Assembly (NCBI RefSeq): GCF_001949145.1
Contig: NW_019091484.1
Coordinates: forward strand, 153,798 to 217,797
Length of the DNA: 64,000 nucleotides
Source: Acanthaster planci
Lineage: Eukaryota > Echinodermata > Asteroidea > Valvatida > Acanthasteridae
Reading direction: 5' to 3'
Shown here: positions 24,301 to 35,294 of the stretch, in pieces
Layout of the letters: each line of letters starts with the position of its first letter
How positions within the stretch are numbered: the stretch's first letter is position 1
The notes under the pieces: model-generated
The model's input: only the letters and a program-made list of their open reading frames with translations
The model's database searches: none
Told to the model about the DNA's origin: nothing
Made by a program: the position numbers and the translations under genes

Positions 24301-24853
24301 TTTCAGTGACTCTGATGGAGAAAGAGCAAAACTGTCATCAGCTGCCGTCTCTTATGATCAAATCCTGCAGAGCAGCCAGCTGCCAGCACCTCAAGACCAA
24401 CAGGTGACCTCTAACCTTTCACCTACTAACAACCATTCAACTCTGACCTCTGCCAAATCCTCAATGTCAATCCCTCGCAACCCACCATGTGATGTAGAGT
24501 CTAAAAAGCGGAAGAGACTTCGAGAAAGTGACGGGGAAAAATCTGAAGTGCAGGATCGTTGCCGTGGTGACAAGAAGAAAAAGAAGAAAAGGAAAAAGAG
24601 GACTACAGTTGGTGATGGCAAGAATTTGGAAACTTTGAATAAATCCCACTTGCCAGAGGGAAACAAAACCTGCCAAACGGGAGCACAGAGTTTTGTTAAA
24701 GAACAACCGAAAGATTCCATGAGCGGAAATGGATTACCATCTGATCAATCTGAAGAGAAAAGAAAGAGGAAAAAAAAGAAGAAGAAGCTTGGAGATGGCC
24801 CGAAGGCTCATCAGACATTGCACACAAGTCATTCTGAAATGTCCTCCAGGTGA
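18216..24853 (+). CDS. CUSTOS: CUSTOS (C12orf43) homologue, complete, 6 exons
   Basis: Spliced model: 18216-18309, 22373-22418, 22606-22707, 23034-23107, 23821-23920, 24307-24853; phases 1, 2, 2, 1, 2; 320 residues against 262 in human. Family landmarks in order: an acidic-serine N terminus, SSSSSDEEEKAKLKSAAW (human DAEELERCREAAMPAW); the helix EQKAFIAKKLTSWLDSSI (human FRAHVAKKLGALLDSFI); DDSDTYDFQLFSTSEPG (human LEDDGFRLFFTSVPG); QPERRKQRPLQSSSDSDGE followed by SSAAVSYDQILQ (human REAAVSASDILQ); and Lys/Arg clusters KKKKKKRKKR and KRKRKKKKKK near the C terminus. Vertebrate Custos is a nuclear protein reported to interact with beta-catenin in Wnt signalling. That role is transferred by homology only. 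The longer Lys-rich tail accounts for the extra length. It converges with HNF1, as in human. Confidence 0.92.
18382..18955. repeat. DNA element copy, truncated, inverted relative to 20882-21499
   Basis: It begins GATCGGGGACCAAACCACA, close to the terminal repeat of 20882-21499, and is alignable to its reverse complement over about 570 bp (cgatgaygtaa, gatttttkggt, cattaaaaat, cccaaaat). The other terminal repeat is absent. The copy begins about 70 bp inside CUSTOS intron 1. Confidence 0.7.
19115..19693. mobile_element. Foldback element with ~95-bp terminal inverted repeats
   Basis: The left arm 19115-19210 and right arm 19576-19693 share ggggtaaactatccac, taggttgctaat, gcagaaaactc and ccttttcct in opposite orientation. 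The right arm carries a small internal duplication of tagtggata. Outer ends are TGAGC..AAATTCCAC / GTGGAATTTAAGCTCA. There is no ORF. It lies in CUSTOS intron 1. Confidence 0.8.
19790..19820. repeat. Single-arm copy of hairpin 3
   Basis: ggaggagtat and cgggccctgtttacggg repeat the right arm of the 17513-17589 hairpin without the partner arm. Confidence 0.75.
20882..21499. mobile_element. MITE-like DNA element with ~26-bp terminal inverted repeats
   Basis: The left end TTGACCAGGTCGGGGACC and the right end (reverse complement) CAACAGGTCAGGGACC are followed inward on both sides by AAACCACA / CAACCACA. It is about 618 bp with no coding potential. The second copy is at 18382-18955. It lies in CUSTOS intron 1. 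Confidence 0.75.
22373..22418 (+). CDS. CUSTOS: CUSTOS exon 2 (46-bp microexon)
   Basis: The acceptor tctatgcag ends at 22372 and the donor gtagat starts at 22419. It encodes GRNLDTELKPKKKSL. Phase 1 in, phase 2 out. Confidence 0.8.
22606..22707 (+). CDS. CUSTOS: CUSTOS exon 3
   Basis: The acceptor ...ctctgaag ends at 22605 and the donor gtaata starts at 22708. It encodes the conserved helix, including AEQKAFIAKKLTSWLD. The acceptor is the least canonical in the gene but is fixed by phase. Confidence 0.85.
23034..23107 (+). CDS. CUSTOS: CUSTOS exon 4
   Basis: The acceptor ttattcttctag ends at 23033 and the donor gtaagt starts at 23108. It encodes SISVVDGQTSQSLTS and VDDSDT. Confidence 0.85.
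23173..23200. repeat. Possible single end of a piggyBac-type element
   Basis: TTAACCCCTTCGCGTCGGGA resembles a piggyBac terminus at its TTAA site, inside CUSTOS intron 4. No matching opposite end was found nearby, so this is weak. Confidence 0.25.
23821..23920 (+). CDS. CUSTOS: CUSTOS exon 5
   Basis: The acceptor ggattcag ends at 23820 and the donor gtgagc starts at 23921. It encodes DFQLFSTSEPGPP and then QPERRKQRPLQSSSD, matching the central Custos block. Confidence 0.88.
24307..24853 (+). CDS. CUSTOS: CUSTOS exon 6 (C-terminal)
   Basis: The acceptor gtttcag ends at 24306. It encodes SDSDGERAKLSSAAVSYDQI followed by low-complexity Ser/Thr and two Lys/Arg-rich clusters, with the stop TGA at 24851-24853. 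A plausible AATAAA lies at 25131-25136, 280 bp on. Confidence 0.9.
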
Positions 24854-25130
24854 CAGTACAAGTTGTCAAGTAGTTTTCTGTGACTGAGAAACATGGCACG
24901 TTCACTCCCGGGTCATGTCTAGGAAGACAACAACTGTGATTTCATTTGCTATTTGTAAAGATTGGTCGAATTTACTCATTTTGAAATTTTGTTTTTATCC
25001 CACTAAACCTGCTGTCGCTTTTACATTTCAAGCAGTGAAGATGGGCAACACTTAAGAAGAAAAATGAACAATGTCCACACTCTTTAAGGTTTTTCATCAC
25101 ACTTTTAATTTCAAGGGAAATGCTTAGCTC

Positions 25131-25136
25131 AATAAA
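25131..25136 (+). terminator. Candidate CUSTOS poly(A) signal
   Basis: AATAAA, 278 bp after the CUSTOS stop codon in the sense orientation. It is the first plausible signal after the stop. Confidence 0.45.
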
Positions 25137-26194
25137 TATATGTACAGAAAACAAAACAACATTTGCATAAACAATTTTGATTTTTTTTTACATTGAATAA
25201 TAAACCAGAGGTACATATTGTCTTTTATAAAATAAGCATATAGAAATCACAGGTAATTTTCACAAAAAAATAAGAATCACAATAAATTATACCTTTGGCA
25301 AAATATCAGAAGCAGTATTTCAATTTTGTAACAAAGCAATTATTTATTCAAATTATACAACTTTGTGGCTAAACTTATTATTTGAATTACAGATCAGTGA
25401 AATCAATTTTGCAATGAATTCCCCCTTAGGTAGTCTTTAGATAGGTCCAACCTCATGAAGGTTTCGAGTAGAAGATTTTGCTTTATAGCAGAATTAATTA
25501 GGAAGCAAAAATAAGCTTGGAACCAGTCACACGTAAATGCTAAATTACATTTTATAATTGTAAATAGGGAGATTGTTATAGAAACCACACATAAAATTCT
25601 TCTTCATTTGGTTCCTTTTATGTTCCAGAACATTACTAAAAACAATATTCCGAAGCTTTCAACCATTGACTGGAAATAGTTATAGCCTATAAAATGTCTA
25701 CTTTGTTACTGGGTTGAAAAATTACTTACTGGTTGGAAAATCCCATTCCATTGAATGATTTTTAGAATAATTAATCCACGGACTTGATACGCCATAAATG
25801 TCCATGTCAAAGCCCCTGAATCAACCTGGTTGTGACTTTCCATTGCTGAATATTCAGAGGGCCGATTAAAAACAGCCCCAGTAACTTTGCCCAAGTTGAA
25901 AAGGGCCAGCCAAGCGAGGGAACATTTCATCTTACTCTTCAAACCTGGCAACACTGGCTACCCAGATTGTTCCGCTGTGATTCACTTAGTAAGAATGCCT
26001 GAGTCATACTCACTGGTGTCACTACGTGCTGTCCACATGAAGGGGACTCTGTTTGGACTGCGGACCCTGAAATTTTGAAATGTACACGATGTGTGTACAA
26101 GTCTTTGTCAAAGTCAACTCATTTCAAGGCCGACCCTGTCTACGACCTTGTTTTTCAGAGTTGCTCATTTTGAAAGGCACTTAACTTAGGTACT

Positions 26195-27214
26195 TAACTT
26201 TGATCCTGGCATTTTGTGCCAGTTTGACTCCATATTTAGGCACAGGCATTAAGTTACGAAGGCTTGATAGTTTTAGGGCTCGACAATTTCCAATGTAATT
26301 GAACCTAAAGGTACTTTGGACAAAGTACTTTGGGGCAAAATTCTTACTTTTATAAGTGTTTATGGTAATTACAACTGACAAAAGCAAATTTTTGCAGACA
26401 ATCAAGAGGGAGGTTTGTTGTTTCTGCTGGTACCTTGATTTCATGGCGCATTCAGTTGGAACATTTAGAAATAATGCTGGAGCTGTGTTCAATGGTTCAT
26501 TTTTCATCAATCTGCACCACAAGTTGTTGAAAAAAAAAGCAGAAAAGCCAGAAAAGTGGAAAATAAAAGATACTACTTCAGGATAAAATCCTATGACAAA
26601 TAAGATACCTCGTACCAGATGGGCCAGTCTTTAATTAATGTTACAGTTATGAGGTGCTGTGCACAGCTAATGTCTGAAAGACATTACTGTTTGAGGAGTT
26701 GTTTACTGTGATTTGTCTCATTATCCCTTGAAAATGTCTGAAACATCTGTTTCAAACATCCGAGAATATACTTCAGCTTTGTTCTTGTCCAGGGTGTTAT
26801 CTAATACATATCACATAAAATGAGCGGTGTAATATAATTATATTTCAGTTGTGCATAATTTGCCTGGATTATGCTGGCATTTTGCCATTTCAGTGGGAGC
26901 CCTAAATTTTGTAGTAGTAAAAGTTGTCGTTGCCAAGAGATTGGTAGATCTTCAGGAGCTTGCTAGTTTGGGCCTACTATATATGCAAAGAGATGACAAA
27001 GTAAGGGTAGTTTTAGCATTTCATAACACCCTGTAAGTGAATAACTTGGATAGCAAACGTCAGAGCATTTGATGTGGCTATACATTAAGTTGGACATAAG
27101 TAATTTGCCCTAAAAAGATGACCTCTAAGAGGATCTGTCATAAAAACAGGAACTATCATTATAAAAAGTCGCCTTTTTGAAAAGGTGTATGTTTAAAATA
27201 TTAATGTAGGGTCA
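26195..27214. repeat. Segmental duplication, copy 1
   Basis: Starts at ctttgatcctggcattttgtgcc and ends at attaatgtagggt. It aligns with 28195-29278 over about 1 kb, including gaggtgctgtgcaca, aacatccgagaatatac and tagatcttcaggagcttgc. It contains a highly preserved exon-like core (about 26893-26999). Confidence 0.85.
26893..26999 (+). other. Exon-like open segment, copy 1
   Basis: A segment bounded by tttgccatttcag and gtaagg is open on the plus strand (VGALNFVVVKVVVAKRLVD then LQELASLGLLYMQRDD). The second copy at about 28917-29022 differs by only two bases within the segment (one synonymous, one Lys/Glu), while the flanks differ more. It could be a duplicated exon or a conserved repeat core. 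No protein family is recognised and no partner exon was found. Confidence 0.3.
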
Positions 27215-28124
27215 GTCATGGAGGACGGACACAAAAGGAGTTACAACTCTGGCACATCATATTGCCGATGATCATCGCTGCCTGGTCAGACGAACATCAG
27301 TAAACATTCTGAAAATGCCTGATTACTGCCTGCAGCTTAGTTGGCCAAATGGGGCCAGTAATATCGTAGCAATATTTGTGGTGTTTTCTTTGCAATTAAC
27401 TACAACTTACTGCAGTGACCAGGAAATAGAAAAATATTTAACATTAGATTTACTTTTGCCGTCATGAATTTTTTTTTTTTAGATCTTTATGCCCTTTTCC
27501 ACTATCCGTGCATTGTTTATAATTTTATTTTGTCATTTCAAAACATCAGTTTTCAAAGTCTTTCTACAAATGTGGCTAAGACTGGCCATCAACATGTTGA
27601 CCACCACAGGACCGTTAAGTTCACGAAAAAAATGCGCTGTTTCATCACAAGGAGTGATCATGAGATCTCATAAAATACCTTTTGGTGTAAATTCTGTAAT
27701 AGAAATGATTCAAATAAAACACAAAATAACAACTTGGCTATTTATTCCCAAAATAAATCCAGAAGAAAACGTTCGATAAGGGCAGTAACTGCGCATGAAC
27801 ACTTCGGGTACACAGCCTAAGAAAAGCAACTATGCAAGCATTAAATTTGATGTTGTTTTCAGATTATACCAAGCACCAATGATGGCATGAATATTCAACT
27901 TGCTATACTACAGTACGCTACATTTTAAGGATGCAGATTACCAGCGAAAAATCGCGGCAATGATCATGGGGTACAAAGGGGGTTGTGGTTGTGAAACAGG
28001 TGGTGCATAGCGAGCATTCGCTGCACTCTGGCTATGGACATACCGGGCATGCCAGGAAGCAGGAATTGGCCAGATGTTAGAGCCCAGGCAGTTCAAACTC
28101 CTTCTTTATCCTTCCTCCATGGAT

Positions 28125-29278
28125 CAATGAAGGTAAAACCAGCAAAGGCCCCAAACACATCCAGAAACACTTTTGAAGATGCCCAGTGTTGAGAAGCTTT
28201 GATCTTGGCATTTCGTGCCAGTTTGATTTCATGTTGAGGCACAGACATTTGATTTTGAGGGCTTAATAGTTAAAGGGTCGAACAATTTCCAGTGTAATTT
28301 ACACCTTAGTGACTTTGGAATATGTTTCTTTATCCTGCAAAGCACTGACAGTGTATTTTTATTAGTGTTTATAGTAATGAGAACTGACAAAAGGAAAATC
28401 TTTTATAGCAATATTTGCTGACAATCAAGAGGAAGGTTTGTTGTTTGTGCTGGTACCCATTGACTTCATGGTGCATTCAGTTGGAACATTGAGAAAATAT
28501 GACAGAACTGTGTTCAATACATGTAGTTCATTTTTCATCAGTCTGAACCACAAGTTGGTGAAAAAAAACAAAAGCTAGAAACGTAAAAAATAAAAGATAC
28601 TACTTCAGGATAAAGTCCTATGACAAATAAGATACCTCGTGTCTCATGGGCCAGTCTTTAATGTTACAGTTATGAGGTGCTGTGCACAGTTAATGTCTGA
28701 AAGACGTTACTGTTTGAGGAGTTGTTTACTGTGATTTGTCTCATTATCCCTTGAAAATGACTGAAACATCTGTTTCAAACATCCGAGAATATACATCAGC
28801 TTTATTCTTGTCCGGGGTGTTATCTAATACATATCACATAAAATGAGCGGTGTAATATTTTTATATTTCAGTTGTGCATAATTTGCTTGGATTATGCTTG
28901 CATTTTGCCATTTCAGTGGGAGCCCTAAATTTTGTAGTAGTAAAAGTTGTCGTTGCCAAGAGATTGGTAGATCTTCAGGAGCTTGCTAGTTTGGGCCTAC
29001 TGTATATGCAAAGAGATGACGAAGTAAGGAACATTTTATGCATAGATAGAGCAGTTTAAGCATTTTGTGAAGCTCCTTAGTGATTTGTAAATGAAGAACT
29101 TTGATGCCAAATGTCAGAGCATTTGATGTGGCTATATACATGTATTAAGTCACACAGAAAGTAATTTGCCCTAAAAAGATGCCCTCGTGAAGGATCTGTC
29201 ATAATAACAGGAACTATCATAATAACAGTCGCCTCTTTGAAAAGGTGCACATGTAGCCTTAAAAGATTAATGTAGGGT
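28125..29278. repeat. Segmental duplication, copy 2
   Basis: The longest copy. It includes the leader ccaaacacatccagaaa and cagtgttgag that copy 3 shares but copy 1 lacks. It is immediately followed by copy 3, and separated from copy 1 by about 900 bp of unrelated sequence. Confidence 0.85.
28917..29022 (+). other. Exon-like open segment, copy 2
   Basis: The same segment as at about 26893-26999, again with a cag acceptor before it and gtaagg after it. Confidence 0.3.
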
Positions 29279-29655
29279 AAATTAAGGCAAACCCAGCAAA
29301 CACATCCAGAAATAAGTTTGAAGATGTCCAGTGTTGAGTAACTTTGATCTTAGCATTTCTCATCCATTTTGACTTCATCTTTAGACACAGGCATTTAATT
29401 TTCAGGGTTTGATACATTTAGTTTATTAAAGGCTGAATGATTTCTAGTTTAGTTTACCCCTTACTGACTTGGGAATATGTTTCTTTGTCCTGCAAAGCAC
29501 TGACAGTGTATTTTTTATTAATGTTTACAGTAATGAAAACTGACAAAAGGAAAATCATTTACAGCAATATTTGCAAATGGTCAAGAGGAAGGTTTGTTGT
29601 TTGTGCTGGTACCTATTGATTTCATGTTGCATTCAGTTGGAACATTTAGGCAAGA
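29279..29655. repeat. Segmental duplication, partial copy 3
   Basis: It repeats the first third of copy 2 (aacacatccagaaa, ctttgatctt, gcaaagcactgacagtgtat, gaggaaggtttgttgtttgtgc) and ends after gttggaacattta. It lacks the exon-like core. Confidence 0.8.
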
Positions 29656-29766
29656 GGCTTTCATAAGATAGTGCTCAGATCTGCCCACCTTTAGAATTCA
29701 GAACTGGGGAAAAAAATAAAATAATTGTCCTTGGTTAAATGAAGTAATACACCTTTTAATATCATT

Positions 29767-29919
29767 GATTCACAGTAGTGTGTCTCCAGGAGTTTGTAAT
29801 GCATTGGCCAATCACAACGTATGAAATCTGTCGACCTTTTCCAAACGCCCATTGGGTTGACAGATTTCGCATGATTGACCAACGAGTTGCAAACTCTTAG
29901 AGGTGCACTATTGTGAATT
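29767..29919. mobile_element. Short foldback MITE
   Basis: The arm 29767-29833 pairs with 29854-29919: attcaca(g/a)tagtg, gagtttg, ggccaatca / ggtcaatca and gaaatctgtc. The spacer is about 20 bases. There is no ORF. Confidence 0.75.
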
Positions 29920-30569
29920 GCCCATATTTATACCAGGAAAGATCAAATTATTTTAAAGAAGCCAATGAGAAAAATTGTTTCAAGGTTAACCTAATTACAT
30001 TATAATAGTTATCCAGGTATTGGTAGCTTATTACATAGGTTTTTTTTTTTGCCTAGTTGGATTCATAATGCAATACTTAAAAATGTTTTTCATCCCAATC
30101 AGATTTAGACGAAATGTGCAATATGTGGACACGGATTAAAGACATTAGTGACATCAGCGGTCATTGCTGTAAAAACAAATGTACATGTTTTCATGCCTTA
30201 CTTGTAACACTTCATGAACGCGTCGTGATGTCAATAATTTAAGGCGAAACATGTTGTAATGTTTATTATTTAAACAGAGTCGGGATGATGTGTAAATATA
30301 ATTTGGACACAAAGATACATTTGGATGTTGATTACCTGACACAAAAACACTTCTATCGGGTGGCAGCCTTTTCTGATCACCAAAACACGTTTATTTCTAC
30401 AGAACTGTTTAATTTTATATAGTTACATGTTTCCAATTAACACGAAGACGCCTTCTGAATTGACGTTGGTTTTTACAGTGCTGTATGGATGTTCCTAGAC
30501 TGGTTATGTTGTTATTGTTTCAAACATGCCTATCATACACTTTATGGATAGCATTCTTCAAAGTGCCCA

Positions 30570-30870
30570 GAGTTGGAGATGGATGGGATGATGGGTGGGG
30601 GCGGAGTCAGAGTTGGATGGGATGATGGGGCAGAGTTGGAGATGGATGGGATGATGGGTGGGGGCGGAGTCGGAGTTGGNNNNNNNNNNNNNNNNNNNNN
30701 NNNNNNNNNNNNNNNNNNNNNNNNNNNNNNNNGTCAGAGTGGATGGGATGATGCGGGCGGAGTTGGAGATGGATGGGATGATGGGTGGAGGTGGAGTCAG
30801 TGATGGATGCGATGATGGGGCGGAGTTGGAGATGGATGGGATGATGGGTGGGGGCGGAGTCAGAGTTGGA
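30570..30870. repeat. G-rich minisatellite interrupted by a sequence gap
   Basis: Repeats of gttggagatggatgggatga with tgggtgggggcggagtcag. The strand shown is strongly G-rich. Ns occupy 30680-30732, so the true repeat number is unknown. The ORFs here are repeat artefacts. Confidence 0.9.
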
Positions 30871-33800
30871 TTTTATCTGTTTATGCTGTTTGTAAAAATT
30901 TGACAAGCTTGCACTCAGCATGATTTCCTTAATTTAGCAGGGCTATTTGTAATTTGCATGGCTGACTCTTAACGTGAGTTAGTTTTGAGGTAAAGATGTT
31001 TCAAACAAAGTAGTGAGACATGGTGGCTTTGCCAATCTAGTTTTTGAATTTAGTACCTGAATAGGAGGCCAAATTAAAGCTAGAAAAAATCAGAAGTGAT
31101 AAGCTCAGTTTGAAATAGCCCAGTCTTAAATTGAAACTATACTTGGCCAGAGACGTGAACATTTTGAAGCCTAACAGTTCTGACTATTTTGTATGAGAAA
31201 AACAAGTTTCTCCCCATCTTGGCCAGAACTTGCATCTCAAAGATACAAGTACATGTATACTATATCTGTGTTTGAGCATGGTCAAAGTGCTCTCTTGATT
31301 GGCAGTTTGTCAGTGCAGCACGCAGCAGTCATTGTACTATGTGACCCAAATACGGTTACCAGGCAACCGCCAACCGTGCTATCCAAAGTGCTTTCAAAGG
31401 GTTACGTGGAGCAAACACGCTATCATGATCCATTAAAAAAAAAATCTCCCTCCCCAACATGGCAGTCAATTGACAGGTTCTAATCGACCCCTTTTAAATT
31501 GTCGCTCAGAACAAGAAAAAGGGGAAAAAAGCGGGAAGTGAACGGAATACAAGCACCTCACTTTGTATTGTATTTCCTTATCTGTTACACCAGAGATACT
31601 GTCGTTGCTTTGATGCAAACCAAATTTGGCGTGGGTGAGTTTTTTAGATTTCTAAAGGCGGAATTCAGGTGCCGAGTCACGTTACTTGAACTTTGCTGCA
31701 TTTTCAATGACGTGGTGGTAAAAAATAACATCTGCTAAAAAATGAAAGCAGAATCCTCTAATGTACTCCAAGGATAAATTTTGCCCTTCTCCCGCAGTTT
31801 GTGTGACCATGCAAGGGTGAAGCCAGGTTGTTCCAAAAGGGGGGAATTTAAGGTGCAAAAATGTGGTTCAATGGAAGGTAAATTGCCAGTTTTCCTTTTT
31901 GTCCCATTTCTTTGTCAGAGAGATTAAACTCTCCAGTGCAGGAAGCTAAACACGATACTCCCTTTTCAATATTTGCTATTAGGTTAACCACAAAATTGGT
32001 TGTTTTCTTTAATCAATTGCAAAAATTTAATCAATCCACATGTCAATAAATTCATTTTTAATGTTCAATTTCTCATCAAGTATTTAAAATAGGTTGCCAG
32101 TATTGTGAGCTACACAGACCAAGATTACAGTCCAAAGGTTTCCCAAGGCAGATTAAAAAAAAGAATCTTAAGTTCAAAAATAAAATTATGATAACAAACT
32201 TAGAAACTTAACCATTCACAATCTCAGCTGTTGAAACATGAAACAGGATTTTTTTTCTTTTTGTTAAATGTTGGTTTGATTTTGTGTGTGTTTTTTTACA
32301 AAAGACCTACACCTCATTAGGCAAAGAAAACATGACTGACAACAATAACACCACAGTGAAACAAATATTTACAGGCAAGAGATCAATGAGCAAAACATTT
32401 CTCCTACTACTACAAAAAAGGGATGCTGGCAGAATACAGGATCCAAACTAAAAAAAAAAAAAAGTGAAAAGGCCCAATTCTCTCAAACTTACACGACCTG
32501 TTCCCATAAGAACTCTCAAATTACTTGTAAAAATTTCTTTTTCCATTTACACAAACTTGCGCTCGTTGTCAGACTAAGAAAATCACACTCTATATGCATG
32601 AGTGTTTTGTATTGGAGGCTTGTTTACAGATACGTTGTTAGTTGATTGTTTTTTTTCAAGATGGTGTCTATCCAGAAAACCTCAGAAATTTGAATTTTTA
32701 TGACAGAGTTTCAATTTTCTTGGATATGACAAGAAATTACAATGGATAAATTCAAAGAATATTTGCTGTTAAACCTTATTCCTACACAGATGCTTCAGAG
32801 CATCACTTACATACATGTACATGTAAGTTTATCACCTATGAAAACCTTGTTATTTTGGATCTTGTATTCCTTCGTCGATGAGACATCACCTGAACACAGT
32901 TTTTAAAACTGATCTTTTGTTGCCTGAATATCACTCAGTGTAGGTTGAACAAATGTTGTACACCAAACATTTTAAAGCGGAGCAGACAAAATATCCAAAC
33001 CTCCCTTTGTAAATGCACAAAGGTAACTTTGAAACAAACAGAAAAATTAGTCAAACCAAGTCCTAATAATAGTTGCAGGAAACAAATAAATAAATTTAGA
33101 AGATAACAACATGTACATGTACATCACCTGTACAGTGGTATAACAAGGCTTAGATGATATATGTTCCTATCCAAACATCCAATTTGCCCCAAAAGAAAAT
33201 ATATGTCCATGTACAGGTACATCAAAATGAAATGTCTCCTGGTTATATCAGTGTTGTATCTAAGTGTCACATCTTCTAAAATTCCCTTGTCTCTTACAGA
33301 GTTCCGTGTTTGCACAAGAATGACTAAAACAGGGTATTGAATAAGCCTTTTGCAAGTTTAATTTGAACAAAATCTGGTACAGTGACTTCTTTAAATTCAT
33401 GTGGACATAATAATTTGAATTCCCCATACTTAAACTACTGTTTCTATGCCTTGTGATTCAGGGCAAGTTTTTGTTTAGTTACATAAGAGGTACCTTGCAA
33501 TGACACACTGTTCTAAATACATGTAAGTAAGAAGGGTACTCAGGAACCAGTTCATGCCAGAGATGGTTGTGGCTGTGCAAAAGGTTGCCACAAATCACGA
33601 GGCATAGCAACAGCGTCTTCAGTCTGGAGAATTGAAATTGTTATGTTTCTGTGCAATCAGTGTACCAAATTTTATTCAAATTTAACTTGCAAATGGCCTG
33701 TTGAAAAATATGTTACTACCCAAGGTAATGTGTAAAACAAAAGGCTGATTAAAGTTTTTAAGAGTGATTGGGAATTTGGGTTGTAGGCATGCAATATATG

Positions 33801-34953
33801 AAAATTTTGATAAAAGCATTGTCCGGAAAATGAATCTTTACAATCTGCAGTAATCTACAACCATGAAGGAGGTAAAAGATAATCAGATAAAACTCTCAAC
33901 TTTTTTTCACATGCACCATATATGTATTTACAGCTAGAATATGTACACCTCAGTAGCCATAAAGGAAAAACTTTTCTTAAAAGTATGACGTTATGCTAGC
34001 ACCATAAATACAAACTTTTATTTCATCCGAACAAACCAAAATTAAATTGTAAAGGAACCTTTTTGTGCCAGACGGTCATCTTGGAATGGAAATATATAGC
34101 AGTAAAAATTAGCTTTTCACAAAATATTCATTTCTCAGGACGGTTTATTACAATGTCATTATCAAATAATGCTGATGGTTTGTACACAATTTCACGGGAT
34201 TTTAATGTTTTGGGGAGACAAATTGATAGAAGAATCTGACATTCATGAACTGTTCATGTATATATTCAAAACTAACTTGTACAAATCATGAAAACAAAAA
34301 TTCCAAATGGAAATATGAGAGCAAGCAATTTACCTGTTCACAGCAAAAGCACATGTTCTCTGCAAGGAAGTTGAGAATCATAAAAACTCCTTTTCTTCTG
34401 TTAACGGCCAATTTTATGAACATTAGCCTTGCTTTAGCTCTCTCATTTTGACACTCTTGGGAAAAAAAGAACCATTGCTCAGAAGTCACACCACATATTG
34501 TTCAATATTAAAAATGCCGTTGTGGTTAGTGCAGAGAGTTTTAACCAATAGGGTTGTGTACATGTATACCAGAACCAGGTACCCATCCGATGGTGTCAGG
34601 TAATCATTCCAAATTATTAGATTGAGTATCTGTAACCAACTTACAACTTAGTAACTTTAAGGCAATGAGATAGAAACTTTTTAAAAGATTTCTTCCAACA
34701 CATCTTTAAATATAATTCAGGCTACACATCATGCTAAAGTAGATTTCAATTGTGTGTGCAGAGGTTACTGATGACCATTTCAAGTGAGAAAGAACATACA
34801 ACTTGATTGTAAAGTTTACATCTTTATGGTACCTGGTTCATGTCAACCCATTTCTACTTGCCACAAAAGTGGTAATAGGTCGTAGTATTTGGCTATTGTA
34901 AATCCAGAGGGGAGTAATATTGATAGCAGAATGGTTTACCTTTGCCATCAACG

Positions 34954-35294
34954 TCAGAGGCGGACATAGCGGCCGCCTGCTGCCCGCCCGAGGATCACAC
35001 CAGCCTTGGAGTCTTCCATGTCCTCGGCCGCAGTTGAGCCGGGTGGCGTGGAGACAATGGTGATGTTGCCAGCCTCCCGGGCCGGCTTGGCGGCCGGCTG
35101 CAGCGCGCCCATGGGCAGCTCGGCCATGTCGGAGATCTTGATGGGGCTGAGGGTGGCCAACGTGGTCATGGTGACGGCCCCGCCGGAGACATTGACGGGG
35201 ATGGTGACCTCCTGGTGGAGGTGATGGGGCGACTGGTGCTGATGGTGGTGGGACTGGGGCAGGTTCAACTGGATCTCCTTGGGCTGGTTCATGA
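34954..35294 (-). CDS. HNF1: HNF1 exon 8: C terminus
   Basis: The acceptor tggtacacag precedes it. It encodes [40 protein letters not shown] and ends GGRYVRL at TGA (34954-34956). Human HNF1A has two further exons after the counterpart of this one. A donor-like GTAAAC just after the stop would not extend the protein. Confidence 0.85.

Larger units (their letters stand above)
24854..34953. other. Intergenic region between CUSTOS and HNF1 (tail to tail), with their 3' UTRs
   Basis: No gene is established here. It contains the probable CUSTOS poly(A) signal at 25131, a segmental duplication (26.2-29.65 kb), a foldback MITE (29.77-29.92 kb), a minisatellite with an assembly gap (30.57-30.87 kb), and AT-rich sequence up to the HNF1 stop. 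The HNF1 poly(A) site was not pinned down: minus-strand AATAAA occurs, for example, at 34017-34022 and 33671-33676. Confidence 0.6.

Noticed and set aside
30573-30921. Open frames with Gly/Met/Asp or His/Pro repeats around 30.6-30.9 kb
   Set aside because: These are translations of a minisatellite and run through Ns; they have no splice or homology support.
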